Shown: positions 18,184-25,865, numbered from the stretch's first letter. The stretch: 34,678 bases of DNA from JBBRWO01 sp964388455 (GCA_964388455.1 CAYMAN010000022.1:1-34678), one strand, 5' to 3'. Numbers and translations are program-made. Notes: generated by a model from the sequence alone, not told the origin.

Positions 18184-18588
18184 TCAGGATGCGGTGCGCC
18201 TATTTCGCCGCAGCCGGGCCATCGCACACGCGGCCCATGCGCCGAAGAACGCCCCGATGGTGTCGAGGCCCCAGTCCGTGACATCAGGCGTTCTCAGCAC
18301 CACGAAGTGCTGATGAATCTCATCGGTCACCCCATACAGCGACCCTAGTATCACCGCGAGCACGACGGCATCCCGATCGGAGCGACGCGCGCTCAACGCC
18401 CAGAAGAGTAGCGCTCCGAGGATGAAGTATTCGCCGAGATGCCCCTGCACGGAGTAGCCGCCCGGCAGTGTCGAGCCGGGTCTTGCCGAGACGGCGAAGA
18501 TGGCTGATGCCCAGAGCATGACGGCAGCCCAAGCCACTCGGCGACTCACTCTCGAGTTGTGTCTCTGCGGTCGTGCGGCGTCGCTCAT
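18184..18588 (-). CDS. VanZ-family membrane protein
   Basis: This is a small integral membrane protein of 134 residues with about four hydrophobic segments. The VanZ signature is visible in the second half: VTDEIHQHF, an R-x-P-D-V-x-D pattern, then LDTIGAFFGA. An earlier GHLGEYFILGALLF also matches the family. VanZ homologues are linked to low-level teicoplanin resistance and envelope functions, but the biochemical role is unknown. The ATG at 18588 has AAGGGA upstream on the minus strand. It is divergent from the EamA transporter and ends 30 bases from the pilT stop, converging with it. Confidence 0.88.
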   Translation of the reverse strand: MSDAARPQRHNSRVSRRVAWAAVMLWASAIFAVSARPGSTLPGGYSVQGHLGEYFILGALLFWALSARRSDRDAVVLAVILGSLYGVTDEIHQHFVVLRTPDVTDWGLDTIGAFFGAWAACAMARLRRNRRTAS

Positions 18589-18713
18589 CGTCGGCTATCC
18601 CTTGTCGTCGGAACACGCTACGTGCCGAGCGATTCTAGCACCTCTCCGACTTGACACGTGAAGCGGCACTCTGGGACGGTGGGAACCGTTTCTGACGGGC
18701 GGGAAGGGCGCAC

Positions 18714-19673
18714 TTGAACCGACGCGGGTCTCTCATAGCTGTCGTGATCTCTGCAGCGGCGTTCGGTACCCTGGCGGTGCTGACGCCGCTGGCCTATGCC
18801 GCGGGGGCCGAGCCGCTGCCACTGCTCACGTGGCGCTTCGTGATCGCCGCGTTGTTGCTCGCCGGCGTGGTCGCATCGCGCGCACCGCGAGATCTAATCG
18901 TATCGCGGGGCGACTTCGCTCGGTACTCGGCGCTCGCCCTGACCGGGTACGGCGCCGCCTCGATCTGCTTCTTCTTCGCGCTGAAGTTCGCCGATGCGTC
19001 GGTTGTCGCGGTTCTGCTCTATGCGTATCCCGCGCTCGTCACAGTAGCCGGATGGTTGTTCTTCGGCGAGAAGGCTACGGCGCTGAAGGCGCTCGCCGTC
19101 CTGGTGACCTTCACTGGCTGCGCGCTGGTCGTGGGACTGCTCGGCGGCCCCGTTGAGGTATCGACGCCGGGCGTACTGCTCGGGCTTGGCGCGGCGGTGT
19201 GCTACACGATGTTCAACCTGCTCTCGAGCAGATGGCTCCCGGGCCGCTCGCAGCTCGTCATGATGGGCTACACCTTTGGCATCGCCTCAATCGGCGCAGC
19301 GCTCGCAGGGATCGGCTGGACGCTTTTCGAGTCGAGGTCGACGTCCCTCGGATTCGCCGAGCAGGGGATGGCCGCGGTCGCTTCGTTGTCGCCGGCAGGA
19401 TGGAGTGCGACCGTCTGGGCGCTTCTCGCTGCGATCGTCGTCGTCCCCACGTTCATCGCGGTGGTGCTCTACCTGCAGGGGATTCGGGGACTCGGCGCTT
19501 CTCAGGCGGCGCTGGTGTCCACGCTCGAGCCGCTGTTCACCATAGCGCTCGCGTGGGCATTGCTCGGCGAGCGTCTGGCTCCGATCCAGTTCGCTGGTGC
19601 TGCACTGGTACTTGTCGGCGTCGTGATGGCCGAGGTCGCTGCCCGCCGAGTGGACCGGCCCGCAGCGGTCTAG
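18714..19673 (+). CDS. EamA/DMT-family transporter
   Basis: This is an integral membrane protein of 319 residues with about ten hydrophobic helices arranged as two EamA halves (about 6-135 and 150-305). The typical helix 3-4 pattern SVVAVLLYAYPALVTVAGWL is in the first half; the second has GASQAALVSTLEPLFTIALA followed by GERL. Family members export amino acids, metabolites or drugs; the substrate cannot be read from sequence. The start is a TTG at 18714 with GGGAAGGG five bases upstream. A perfect TTGACA lies at 18651 but I see no good -10 at the right distance. Its stop overlaps the stop of the convergent membrane protein gene within the tetranucleotide CTAG. Confidence 0.9.
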   Translation: MNRRGSLIAVVISAAAFGTLAVLTPLAYAAGAEPLPLLTWRFVIAALLLAGVVASRAPRDLIVSRGDFARYSALALTGYGAASICFFFALKFADASVVAVLLYAYPALVTVAGWLFFGEKATALKALAVLVTFTGCALVVGLLGGPVEVSTPGVLLGLGAAVCYTMFNLLSSRWLPGRSQLVMMGYTFGIASIGAALAGIGWTLFESRSTSLGFAEQGMAAVASLSPAGWSATVWALLAAIVVVPTFIAVVLYLQGIRGLGASQAALVSTLEPLFTIALAWALLGERLAPIQFAGAALVLVGVVMAEVAARRVDRPAAV

Positions 19674-20290
19674 CCTCGCGTTGCCAATATCGCGATGAGC
19701 GCGCCCTTGGCGAGCCAGCTTCCGACCACCACCAGTGCCTGAGAGCCCCACGCGATGCCGACGCACGTCAGCGCCTGACGCCGTGTCGCGCCGAGACGCT
19801 CGAGTATCAGCCACGTCACAGCGCCGGAGGCCACCCAAGCCAGCGCGCGTAGTTCCGGCGTCACGCCGATCAACCACACGAGCGCGCCCACTGCCCACGC
19901 ACCACGGACCTGCGCGCGGGTGAGGGTCGTTTCACGCCGCGCCACGACATCCATGAGTGCCCAGCGTACGCCGGCCCACACGATCGTCATCGTGGCACCA
20001 GAGACTCCGACCCACCTATCCGTTCCGGAGCCGGCGAGCGTCACGATGCCGAGCGCGCCGAAGGCGACGGCGAGACAGCCGACCCAGGCGACGATGGGCG
20101 ACTGGATCGCGATCGCGCCGTGAGGCGAGTGCGCCGGCTTCTCGCTGCGACGTCGGGCGGTATCGACTAGCGACGTCGTGCGACCGAGCAGGCCGCTGAG
20201 CAAGCGCTGCCACCAGACGAGGAGTCGCCCGACCACGCCATCTGACGGGCGTTTGCCACGCACTTCGGCATCAGTATTGCGTGCTACCAT
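19670..20290 (-). CDS. hypothetical integral membrane protein
   Basis: The 206-residue product has a polar N-terminus of about 60 residues, including WWQRLLSGLLGRTTSL, then about five hydrophobic segments between 65 and 206. I recognise no family; the arrangement is loosely like Yip1-type membrane proteins, which is weak. I chose the ATG at 20290 because GGGAAG is found upstream. A longer reading to 20434 would run through the promoter region and start of the penicillin-binding protein gene on the other strand. The gene is convergent with the EamA gene and divergent from the PBP gene. Confidence 0.7.
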   Translation of the reverse strand: MVARNTDAEVRGKRPSDGVVGRLLVWWQRLLSGLLGRTTSLVDTARRRSEKPAHSPHGAIAIQSPIVAWVGCLAVAFGALGIVTLAGSGTDRWVGVSGATMTIVWAGVRWALMDVVARRETTLTRAQVRGAWAVGALVWLIGVTPELRALAWVASGAVTWLILERLGATRRQALTCVGIAWGSQALVVVGSWLAKGALIAILATRG

Positions 20291-20353
20291 GCCATGAGCC
20301 GCTTCCCAGTGAACGCGGTGGGCGCGCTGGTGCGCCACCGGACGGAATCTGCC

Positions 20354-20377
20354 CCCGCAGTGTACTCGACCTGCGGG
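20354..20377 (+). repeat. hairpin in the leader of the penicillin-binding protein gene
   Basis: CCCGCAG at 20354-20360 pairs with CTGCGGG at 20371-20377 across a ten-base loop. It ends just before the AGGAGAG ribosome site at 20381. It might affect translation or simply be part of the divergent promoter region; there is no T-run. Confidence 0.4.
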
Positions 20378-20393
20378 TAGAGGAGAGCCACAC

Positions 20394-22367
20394 GTGCACA
20401 TGGCACGCCGCGTTTCCAAGGTACTGACGATCATCGCGACAATCCTGGTTGCCCTGATCCTCGTGTCGCTCGCGGCGGGCGCCTACCTATTGAACCTCTC
20501 CAAGTCCTTGCCGGATCTTGCGGTTGACGAGGACAGTATCAAGACCGCGCGGACCTCGATCGTGTACGCCGCCGACGGATCGGTGCTCGCCGAGTGGCAT
20601 GGCGAGCAGGACCGCACGGTGGTGCCCTATCGCGAGATGCCAAAGCACCTGAGAAACGCTGTCGTGGCCATCGAGGACCGCAGGTTCTATGAGCACAGTG
20701 GTGTCGATGCGGAGGCGATCGCGCGCGCACTTCGGGCCAATGCCAGCGCGGGCGAGATCGAACAGGGCGGGAGCACGATCACCCAGCAGATCGTCAAGAT
20801 ACTGTTCACCGATGGCAAGCGAACGCTCACACGCAAGATCAAGGAGGCCCTTCTCGCAACCCAGCTCTCGGCCAAGGCCGACAAGGGCAAGGTGCTGGAG
20901 ATCTACCTCAACACGGTCTACTTCGGTGACGGTGCCTACGGTGCCGAAAGCGCCTCGCGACATTACTTCGGAAAGCCCGTCTCGTCCCTGGAGCTTGCCG
21001 AGGCGGCCACGCTCGCCGGAGTAATCCGATCACCATCTCGGTACTCGCCGACGAGCTCTCCCAAGGAGGCACTGCGGCGTCGTAATCTCGTGCTGAAGGA
21101 GATGCTGTCACAGGGCTACATCACGGACGCTGAAGCCGCCGACGCTCGGACGCTGCCGCTGGGGCTCTCACCCCAAGAGGAGTCAGGACAGGTCGCACCC
21201 TTCTTCGTCGAATACGTGAAACAGGAACTGATCCAGCGTCTCGGCGCGGACAAGGTGTACTCGGGCGGACTGCGTGTGTACACGTCGCTGGACCCAAGAA
21301 TCCAGTCCCTCGCCGAGAAGTCCGCCAAGCAGCTCTCTGCAAAGGGGGACCCCGAGGTCGCTCTCGTGGCGGTTCGTTACTCGACCGGCGAGGTTCTGGC
21401 GATGGTGGGAGGGCGCGACTACTCGGAGAACCAGTTCAATCTCGCAGTTCAGGGTCGCCGGCAGCCGGGGTCGGCGTTCAAGCCCTTCGTGCTGGTCACT
21501 GCGCTGGAAAAGGGCGTGCGACCGGAACACGTCTTCAGTGCCAAACCGTACAGCGTGCGCGTCACTGACGGCATATGGAATGTCTCGAACTACGAGAACA
21601 AGATCGCCAAGGGCTCACTCACGCTGCGTGCGGCGACCAACTGGTCCGTGAACGCGGTGTACGCGCGTCTGATCATGCTGGTGGGTCCCAAGAACGTGGT
21701 GAAGACCGCTCGCAAGATGGGCATCACGACTCCGCTCGAACCCAATCCGGCGATCGCCCTGGGTGGGTTGCGCACCGGAGTGTCCCCACTGGAGATGGCA
21801 TCCGCATACGGCACACTGGCCAACAACGGCATGCGTGTTGCGCCTACGGGCATCTTGAGTGTCACCGATGATCGGGATCGGGAGCTTTACAGCCCGGCGC
21901 TCAAGCCGGAGCGTGCCGTGTCGCGGCCAGTGGCCATGCAGGCGTCACTCATGCTGCATGATGTCGTTGAGAAGGGCACAGGCTCTGCGGCCAAGATCGG
22001 TCCCTGGGCGGCCGGCAAGACGGGCACCACTCAGTCGTACCGCGACGCGTGGTTCGTGGGCTGGGCGGGAGATATCTCGACCGCTGTCTGGGTCGGACAT
22101 CGAGCAGGACAGGTCTCGATGCTGAAGGTGCATGGTGCGCCCATGACAGGGGGAAGCTTCCCGGCTCGTATCTGGAAGCAGTTCATGACGGGGGCGACCG
22201 AGGTCAGAGGTGCACCCGTGACTCCCGCACCGACGAACACGAACGGCCAGATGCTGATACGGGTGTGTGAGGACTCGATGATGCTTGCCAACGCACGTTG
22301 TCCCAACACGGTCGAGATATACCTCGATCCGGCGTTCGTCCCCAAGAACACCTGCGCGCTACACTGA
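20394..22367 (+). CDS. class A penicillin-binding protein (transglycosylase/transpeptidase)
   Basis: This bifunctional enzyme polymerises lipid II and crosslinks peptidoglycan. The 657 residues begin with a short cytoplasmic tail and one membrane helix (about 9-33). The GT51 domain (about 60-240) has E94 in AIEDRRFYEHSGVD, QGGSTITQQ and the LEIYLNTVYFG region. The transpeptidase domain (about 310-600) has all three motifs: S360-x-x-K363 (PGSAFKPF), S418-V-N420 and K542-T-G (AGKTGTTQ). A cysteine-containing tail follows (CEDSMMLANARC), as in several Gram-positive PBP1-type proteins. The GTG at 20394 is favoured by AGGAGAG about seven bases upstream; an ATG two codons later is possible. Confidence 0.95.
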   Translation: MHMARRVSKVLTIIATILVALILVSLAAGAYLLNLSKSLPDLAVDEDSIKTARTSIVYAADGSVLAEWHGEQDRTVVPYREMPKHLRNAVVAIEDRRFYEHSGVDAEAIARALRANASAGEIEQGGSTITQQIVKILFTDGKRTLTRKIKEALLATQLSAKADKGKVLEIYLNTVYFGDGAYGAESASRHYFGKPVSSLELAEAATLAGVIRSPSRYSPTSSPKEALRRRNLVLKEMLSQGYITDAEAADARTLPLGLSPQEESGQVAPFFVEYVKQELIQRLGADKVYSGGLRVYTSLDPRIQSLAEKSAKQLSAKGDPEVALVAVRYSTGEVLAMVGGRDYSENQFNLAVQGRRQPGSAFKPFVLVTALEKGVRPEHVFSAKPYSVRVTDGIWNVSNYENKIAKGSLTLRAATNWSVNAVYARLIMLVGPKNVVKTARKMGITTPLEPNPAIALGGLRTGVSPLEMASAYGTLANNGMRVAPTGILSVTDDRDRELYSPALKPERAVSRPVAMQASLMLHDVVEKGTGSAAKIGPWAAGKTGTTQSYRDAWFVGWAGDISTAVWVGHRAGQVSMLKVHGAPMTGGSFPARIWKQFMTGATEVRGAPVTPAPTNTNGQMLIRVCEDSMMLANARCPNTVEIYLDPAFVPKNTCALH

Positions 22368-22406
22368 CGCGACACATACCGAGCGACACTCGACTTGAGG
22401 GGTGGC

Positions 22407-22703
22407 GTGGATCACTACAGAACACTACAGGTCACACGGGATGCGAATCCCAAGGTCATCGACCGCGCCTACAGGGCACTGTCCATGCTGCATCACCCGG
22501 ATGTCAGCCGCCCGTCGGATCGTGATGCCGCCACCTCACGGATGCGCGAGTTGAACGAGGCGTACCGTGTGCTGAGCGATCCTCACCTGAGGGCATCGTA
22601 CGACGCGACCCTGCTGCCGGAGTCGGCGAGTGCATGGGAGCAGTTCATGGACCGAGGTCTCGTGGGGCTCTTCACGGATAGATTCGCGTCGCGCAGAGTT
22701 TAG
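22407..22703 (+). CDS. small J-domain (DnaJ-like) protein
   Basis: This is a 98-residue protein that is almost only a J domain. DHYRTLQV opens it, the HPD tripeptide that stimulates DnaK ATPase is at 30-32 (LHHPDVSR), and NEAYRVLSDPHLRASYD closes it near residue 73. A 25-residue tail shows no Gly/Phe region, zinc fingers or substrate domain, so it is not the housekeeping DnaJ. I chose the GTG at 22407 because GAGGGG lies four bases upstream. It follows the PBP stop by 39 bases and is separated by seven bases from the convergent DUF362 gene. Its client is unknown. Confidence 0.87.
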   Translation: MDHYRTLQVTRDANPKVIDRAYRALSMLHHPDVSRPSDRDAATSRMRELNEAYRVLSDPHLRASYDATLLPESASAWEQFMDRGLVGLFTDRFASRRV

Positions 22704-22710
22704 GCGAGCG

Positions 22711-23856
22711 TCAGCGGCGACGGCTCACGAGCCGAGCCACCGGAGGCACCGCGAGCCCGATCACCTGAGGCGGACACAGCTCCTGGCAGCAGTAGCACCG
22801 GATGCACAGACTGTAGTCGAAAGATGGCCCGTTCGATCCCACCACGATTGCATTGACCGGACAGCTCTCCTGGCATTTCTTGCATTTGGTGCACTGAGCC
22901 GGCTTGGCCAGGTGCGGTCGCGCTGTCGTCCAACCCCGAAGCCGTTTGCCGAGCCATGCGGGCATCTTGGACGCGAGGTCGCGCATCGGCAACTCGAATC
23001 CGTCGGGAGCGAGCGTTCTCCACTCCACGCCGACGACATCGACCTCGTCGATGGAGGCCGGGCCGAGTCCTCGGCGGGCGGCAGCCTTGTTGGAGTAGAC
23101 CTCCATCGGGTCGAGCCCGGCCATCGCCGACGCGACCACATCGAGCGACACGGAGTCTGCGGAGGCGATCAGCGCGCCCACCTGCCGAGGAGTTCCACCT
23201 GCTGGCCCTTCACCCTCCATGCCCACGACCGCGTCCATGATCGCCAGCCTGGGCTTGCACGCGAGCATGAGGTCGACAAGCATGCTGCCGAAGTCATCGC
23301 GGTCGGGCACCGTCAGATGGAACTGGGCCTTCTCGAGACCGGGAATGCAACCAAAGAGATTCTTCACAGCACCCGTGAACATCATGAAGCCGTGGGTCTT
23401 GAACTTGGGCAGTGTGATGAGCACGTCGGTGTCCACTACAGCCTTGCCGAGGGTGAACGCGCCGTATAGCGAGCCCGCGGGATTCGACACGCGGACGCAC
23501 TCGTCGTCGAAGAGGATCAACGTCACGTCTTCCTCGGCGCAGACCGCGGCGATACCTGTGTCTTCCCAGATGTGTCGCACGCCGCCCGCGGTGTTCGGCC
23601 CGCCCGGACTGTCGCCGACCGTCACCACACCACCCGCGGCCTTCACCGAGCGGATGACCGCGCGGACGAACTCCGGATGTGTGGTGACCGCCCTCTCGGG
23701 TAGCGCCCGGGACAGCAGATTCACCTTGAGCAGGACAGTGTCGCCCGGACGCACGAACGCCGCCATCCCCCCAAGCGGGGAGAGCGCGGTGTCCAGTGCG
23801 TTCGAGACGTCGGTGACGTCATAGGTAGTGCATGAGGCGATGCTCACGGTATTCAT
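22711..23856 (-). CDS. DUF362 protein with C-terminal 2[4Fe-4S] ferredoxin domain
   Basis: The 381-residue product has a DUF362 domain (about 5-300). Typical segments are VLLKVNLL, GDSPGG, LITLPKFKTH, KNLFGCIPG and the acidic GMEGEGPAGG. A clostridial-type ferredoxin module follows, with cluster motifs C322-x2-C-x2-C-x3-CP and C351-x2-C-x2-C-x3-CP. No signal peptide is seen, so it is cytoplasmic. DUF362 proteins are common in anaerobes and have no firmly assigned reaction. I chose the ATG at 23856; a GTG at 23877 has no ribosome site. It is the last gene of the minus-strand operon with the selenoprotein and small ferredoxin, 47 bases after the former. It stops at TGA, so UGA is also a normal stop in this organism. 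Confidence 0.9.
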   Translation of the reverse strand: MNTVSIASCTTYDVTDVSNALDTALSPLGGMAAFVRPGDTVLLKVNLLSRALPERAVTTHPEFVRAVIRSVKAAGGVVTVGDSPGGPNTAGGVRHIWEDTGIAAVCAEEDVTLILFDDECVRVSNPAGSLYGAFTLGKAVVDTDVLITLPKFKTHGFMMFTGAVKNLFGCIPGLEKAQFHLTVPDRDDFGSMLVDLMLACKPRLAIMDAVVGMEGEGPAGGTPRQVGALIASADSVSLDVVASAMAGLDPMEVYSNKAAARRGLGPASIDEVDVVGVEWRTLAPDGFELPMRDLASKMPAWLGKRLRGWTTARPHLAKPAQCTKCKKCQESCPVNAIVVGSNGPSFDYSLCIRCYCCQELCPPQVIGLAVPPVARLVSRRR

Positions 23857-23903
23857 GTGGACAAGTCTACCCCACACCCGCGGGCTGTGATTTGTGCTCT
23901 CGG

Positions 23904-24248
23904 CTACGCCTCGCTCGGCTCGCGCTCGAGGAGCTTGTTGCCGACGGCCTTCATGATCGCCGGGTAGCTCACGGCACCGTCGTAGACGGGCACTCCGTCA
24001 AGGATCGTGACGGGATAGAGCAGGCCGCGCGTCTCGATCTCTTCGATCGTCTTCGCGAATTCGGTGCGCGTCTCTGCCAGCTCCGCGTTGCGGTAGATGA
24101 TCTGAGCGTCATCGGCGTAGCGACGCTCCATTTCGGCACGGATGATGCCTGTGATCTCCTCCGGAGACCAGGACGGACCTCAACCACCTGAGAAGCACGC
24201 GGTGGCGGCGGGTATGTCGAAAACCTCGACGATGATGGGTGTAGTCAT
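23904..24248 (-). CDS. small selenoprotein with CxxxxU motif (in-frame UGA read as selenocysteine)
   Basis: Reading from the ATG at 24248 gives 22 codons, then an in-frame TGA (24182-24180), then an open frame to 23904, 114 residues in all. The TGA falls in C18-F-S-G-G-U23-G-P-S, a redox-type Cys/Sec pair at the end of a first beta strand (PIIVEVFDIP). The rest predicts as helix, strand (DDAQIIYRNAE), helix, then YPVTILDGVPVYDG, a thioredoxin-like pattern with a proline before a late strand; the fold is inference. A strong AGGAGGGGGG precedes the ATG and overlaps the stop of the upstream ferredoxin. A hairpin with SECIS features follows the TGA. Ordinary gene calling would give only the last 75 residues from an ATG at 24131, which lacks a ribosome site. 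A nonsense-mutated pseudogene is the main alternative. The function is unknown, probably thiol/selenol redox chemistry with the neighbouring iron-sulfur proteins. Confidence 0.82.
24148..24172 (-). promoter_or_regulatory. bacterial SECIS-like hairpin downstream of the UGA
   Basis: On the minus strand, GGTCTCC (24169-24163) pairs with GGAGATC (24159-24153) around a GGA loop, with one G-U pair. CCT (24172-24170) pairs with AGG (24150-24148) past a two-base bulge. The apical loop starts 18 bases after the UGA and contains G in its first two positions. Known bacterial SECIS elements have these traits: a spacing of about 16-37 bases to the loop, a small loop with an early G, and a location inside the coding region. 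SelB binding is inference. Confidence 0.72.
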
Positions 24249-24262
24249 GTGGGACCCCCCTC

Positions 24263-24448
24263 CTAGGAGAATGTGATCGCTTGCATCGGACACACTCGGA
24301 TACAGGCGCCGCAACCGGTGCAACGCTCCGCGATGACCGTCCAGCCACCCTCATTGGTTCGTACTATGGCGCCTTTGGGGCACGACCGGCGGGACGGGCA
24401 TCCGGGTTGGCGGTCGCAACGGAGTTGGTCGATAGTAACGACGGCCAT
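24263..24448 (-). CDS. small ferredoxin-like 4Fe-4S protein
   Basis: The 61-residue cytoplasmic electron carrier has two cluster motifs. The C-terminal one is classical, C43-x2-C46-x2-C49-x3-C53-P. The N-terminal one is unusual, C11-x5-C17-x5-C23-P, so one cluster may be three-cysteine ligated or use another residue. Small proteins of this type with spaced CP...R.CP motifs are known in anaerobes. The ATG at 24448 has GAAGGAC nine bases upstream. It is the first gene of the operon: its stop overlaps the ribosome site of the selenoprotein, giving tight coupling, and the promoter with its palindrome lies about 65 bases upstream. A likely role is to supply or take electrons from the selenoprotein and the DUF362 protein. 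Confidence 0.9.
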   Translation of the reverse strand: MAVVTIDQLRCDRQPGCPSRRSCPKGAIVRTNEGGWTVIAERCTGCGACIRVCPMQAITFS

Positions 24449-24510
24449 GTGGTCTTGTCCTTCTTCTGATGCGGTTGACGTAGCCTCCGTGGGTTAGCGA
24501 AGTGTGTGCC

Positions 24511-24539
24511 AATATACCCTAGGGGGTATGACTTGGCAA
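24511..24539 (-). promoter_or_regulatory. sigma70-type promoter of the ferredoxin-selenoprotein operon
   Basis: On the minus strand TTGCCA (24539-24534) and TATATT (24516-24511) are separated by exactly 17 bases. Both hexamers are close to consensus, and the start of transcription would be near 24504, giving a leader of about 55 bases. The spacer overlaps the palindrome listed separately. Confidence 0.65.
24514..24529. promoter_or_regulatory. CsoR/CstR-type operator candidate
   Basis: The sequence ATACCCTAGGGGGTAT has perfect six-base arms ATACCC and GGGTAT. It strongly resembles the G-tract operators of the CsoR/RcnR/CstR repressor family, which respond to copper, other metals or persulfides. 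It spans the spacer and part of the -10 box of the minus-strand promoter, a position suited to repression. The regulator gene is not in the window, so the inducer is unknown. Confidence 0.6.
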
Positions 24540-24609
24540 GATGCGGATACGCAGCGCGACTGGTACGATGTGCGCGGGGAACCGCATCAACAACTGAGAG
24601 GTGCCATTC

Positions 24610-25764
24610 GTGAAGCGCAGGAGCGGTGCTACAAGCAAGAATCTGCGATGGGTAATGCTTGGGGCCGGGTTGGTTGTGGGAGCACTGTTTCCCGTTATCG
24701 CGTTGTTCTTCGTTGTACCCAAGAGTACGCCGGCACTGGTGGTCTTCGGTGCACTGTGTGTGGTCGCAGGGCTCGCGATGGGTTGGCTGTGCTACGTGAC
24801 CGCATCACGGCTGTCCGAGAGGGCACTGATCACGGTGCTTCGAACTGCTCACAAGCGACTGGGCCTTGCGGTCAACACTGATACCGACATCGATGGCTTG
24901 GCGGTTGAGACCGAGCGCCTCTTCACGGACGTCGCCGGAATGCTCTCACAGGCGCGTGCGATCAACAACGACATCCGCGCACTCACCTCACAGGTACTAG
25001 CCGCCACTGAGCAGCAGGCCTCCGGCGCAGCAGAGCAGGCGGCAGCCGTCACGCAGACGTCCGCGACCGTCGAGGAGCTCGCGCAGACCTCCAAGCAGAT
25101 CGCCGACAACTCGCAGTCCGTCGCCGCCATAGCCGAGCGCACGCTCGCTTCCGCTGAAGAGGGCATGCAGACCGTCGCCGACACGGCAGATGGCATCGAG
25201 GACATCCGCCAAAGCACTCAGGCGGCGTCCGACCGCATCCTGCAGCTCGGTGAGCGCAGCCAGGAGATCGGCCGCGTACTCGTCATCATCGACGACATCG
25301 CCGAGCAGACCAAAATCCTCGCTCTGAACGCGGCAATCGAGGCTGCTCGCGCGGGCGAGGCCGGTAAGGGCTTCTCGGTAGTCGCCGAGGAGATTCGCAA
25401 GTTGGCCGACTCCGTCACAGAATCCACGTCCGAGATCGGCAAGGTCGTTCGCGAGATTCAGTCGAGTTCGAGTTCGCTCGTCATGTCCACCGAGAAGGCG
25501 AGCAAGAAGGTGGATGAGGGCAAGGTGCTGGCGCGTCGTACCGCTGACTCCCTCGACACGATCGTGCAGCAGGTCGAGGAGACCACGGACTCGGCGAAGC
25601 AGATTTCGATCGCCACACAGCAGCAGCGCACCGCGTCCGACCAGGTCGTCATCTCCATGCGCGAGATGGCTCAAGTCGCCACGCAGTCGGCTCAGGCTTC
25701 TCGGCAGATCCAGTCGGCGATCACTGAGCTCAATCGACTTGCGGATTCACTCGTTCTGCGGTGA
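24610..25764 (+). CDS. methyl-accepting chemotaxis protein without sensor or HAMP domain
   Basis: This 384-residue chemoreceptor has two membrane helices (about 13-36 and 41-63) joined by only about five residues, then a direct run into the signalling coiled coil. I do not see a typical HAMP between about 64 and 115, where a short helical linker lies. The hairpin tip is intact: IDDIAEQTKILALNAAIEAA and GFSVVAEEIRKLAD. I chose the GTG at 24610 because GAGAGG lies eight bases upstream; a GTG at 24601 would overlap that site. It lies between the redox operon promoter and the multiheme cytochrome gene, so it may report on redox or membrane energy state. That is inference from position and the lack of an outside domain. 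Confidence 0.9.
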   Translation: MKRRSGATSKNLRWVMLGAGLVVGALFPVIALFFVVPKSTPALVVFGALCVVAGLAMGWLCYVTASRLSERALITVLRTAHKRLGLAVNTDTDIDGLAVETERLFTDVAGMLSQARAINNDIRALTSQVLAATEQQASGAAEQAAAVTQTSATVEELAQTSKQIADNSQSVAAIAERTLASAEEGMQTVADTADGIEDIRQSTQAASDRILQLGERSQEIGRVLVIIDDIAEQTKILALNAAIEAARAGEAGKGFSVVAEEIRKLADSVTESTSEIGKVVREIQSSSSSLVMSTEKASKKVDEGKVLARRTADSLDTIVQQVEETTDSAKQISIATQQQRTASDQVVISMREMAQVATQSAQASRQIQSAITELNRLADSLVLR

Positions 25765-25865
25765 GCGCAAGCCGGGCGGTAAGTGTCGCAGGGGGACAAT
25801 GGCGGCACTGTGGAGGCAGGAACTGCGAGGGGCGCAGCGAAATGCTCAAGCAGTGATGTGTGGAT

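Noticed and set aside
18651..18679. Promoter for the EamA gene from a perfect TTGACA
   Set aside because: No acceptable -10 hexamer is found at 16-18 bases, so I do not list it as a promoter.
23904..24131. A 75-residue protein starting at the ATG at 24131
   Set aside because: It has no ribosome site, and the frame upstream to 24248 has a strong one plus a C-x4-U motif, so the longer selenoprotein reading is better supported.
24180..24182. UGA read as tryptophan or a pseudogene stop
   Set aside because: Tryptophan is normally encoded by TGG throughout, and TGA ends other genes here. The hairpin and Cys context favour selenocysteine over decay, though a fresh nonsense mutation is not fully excluded.
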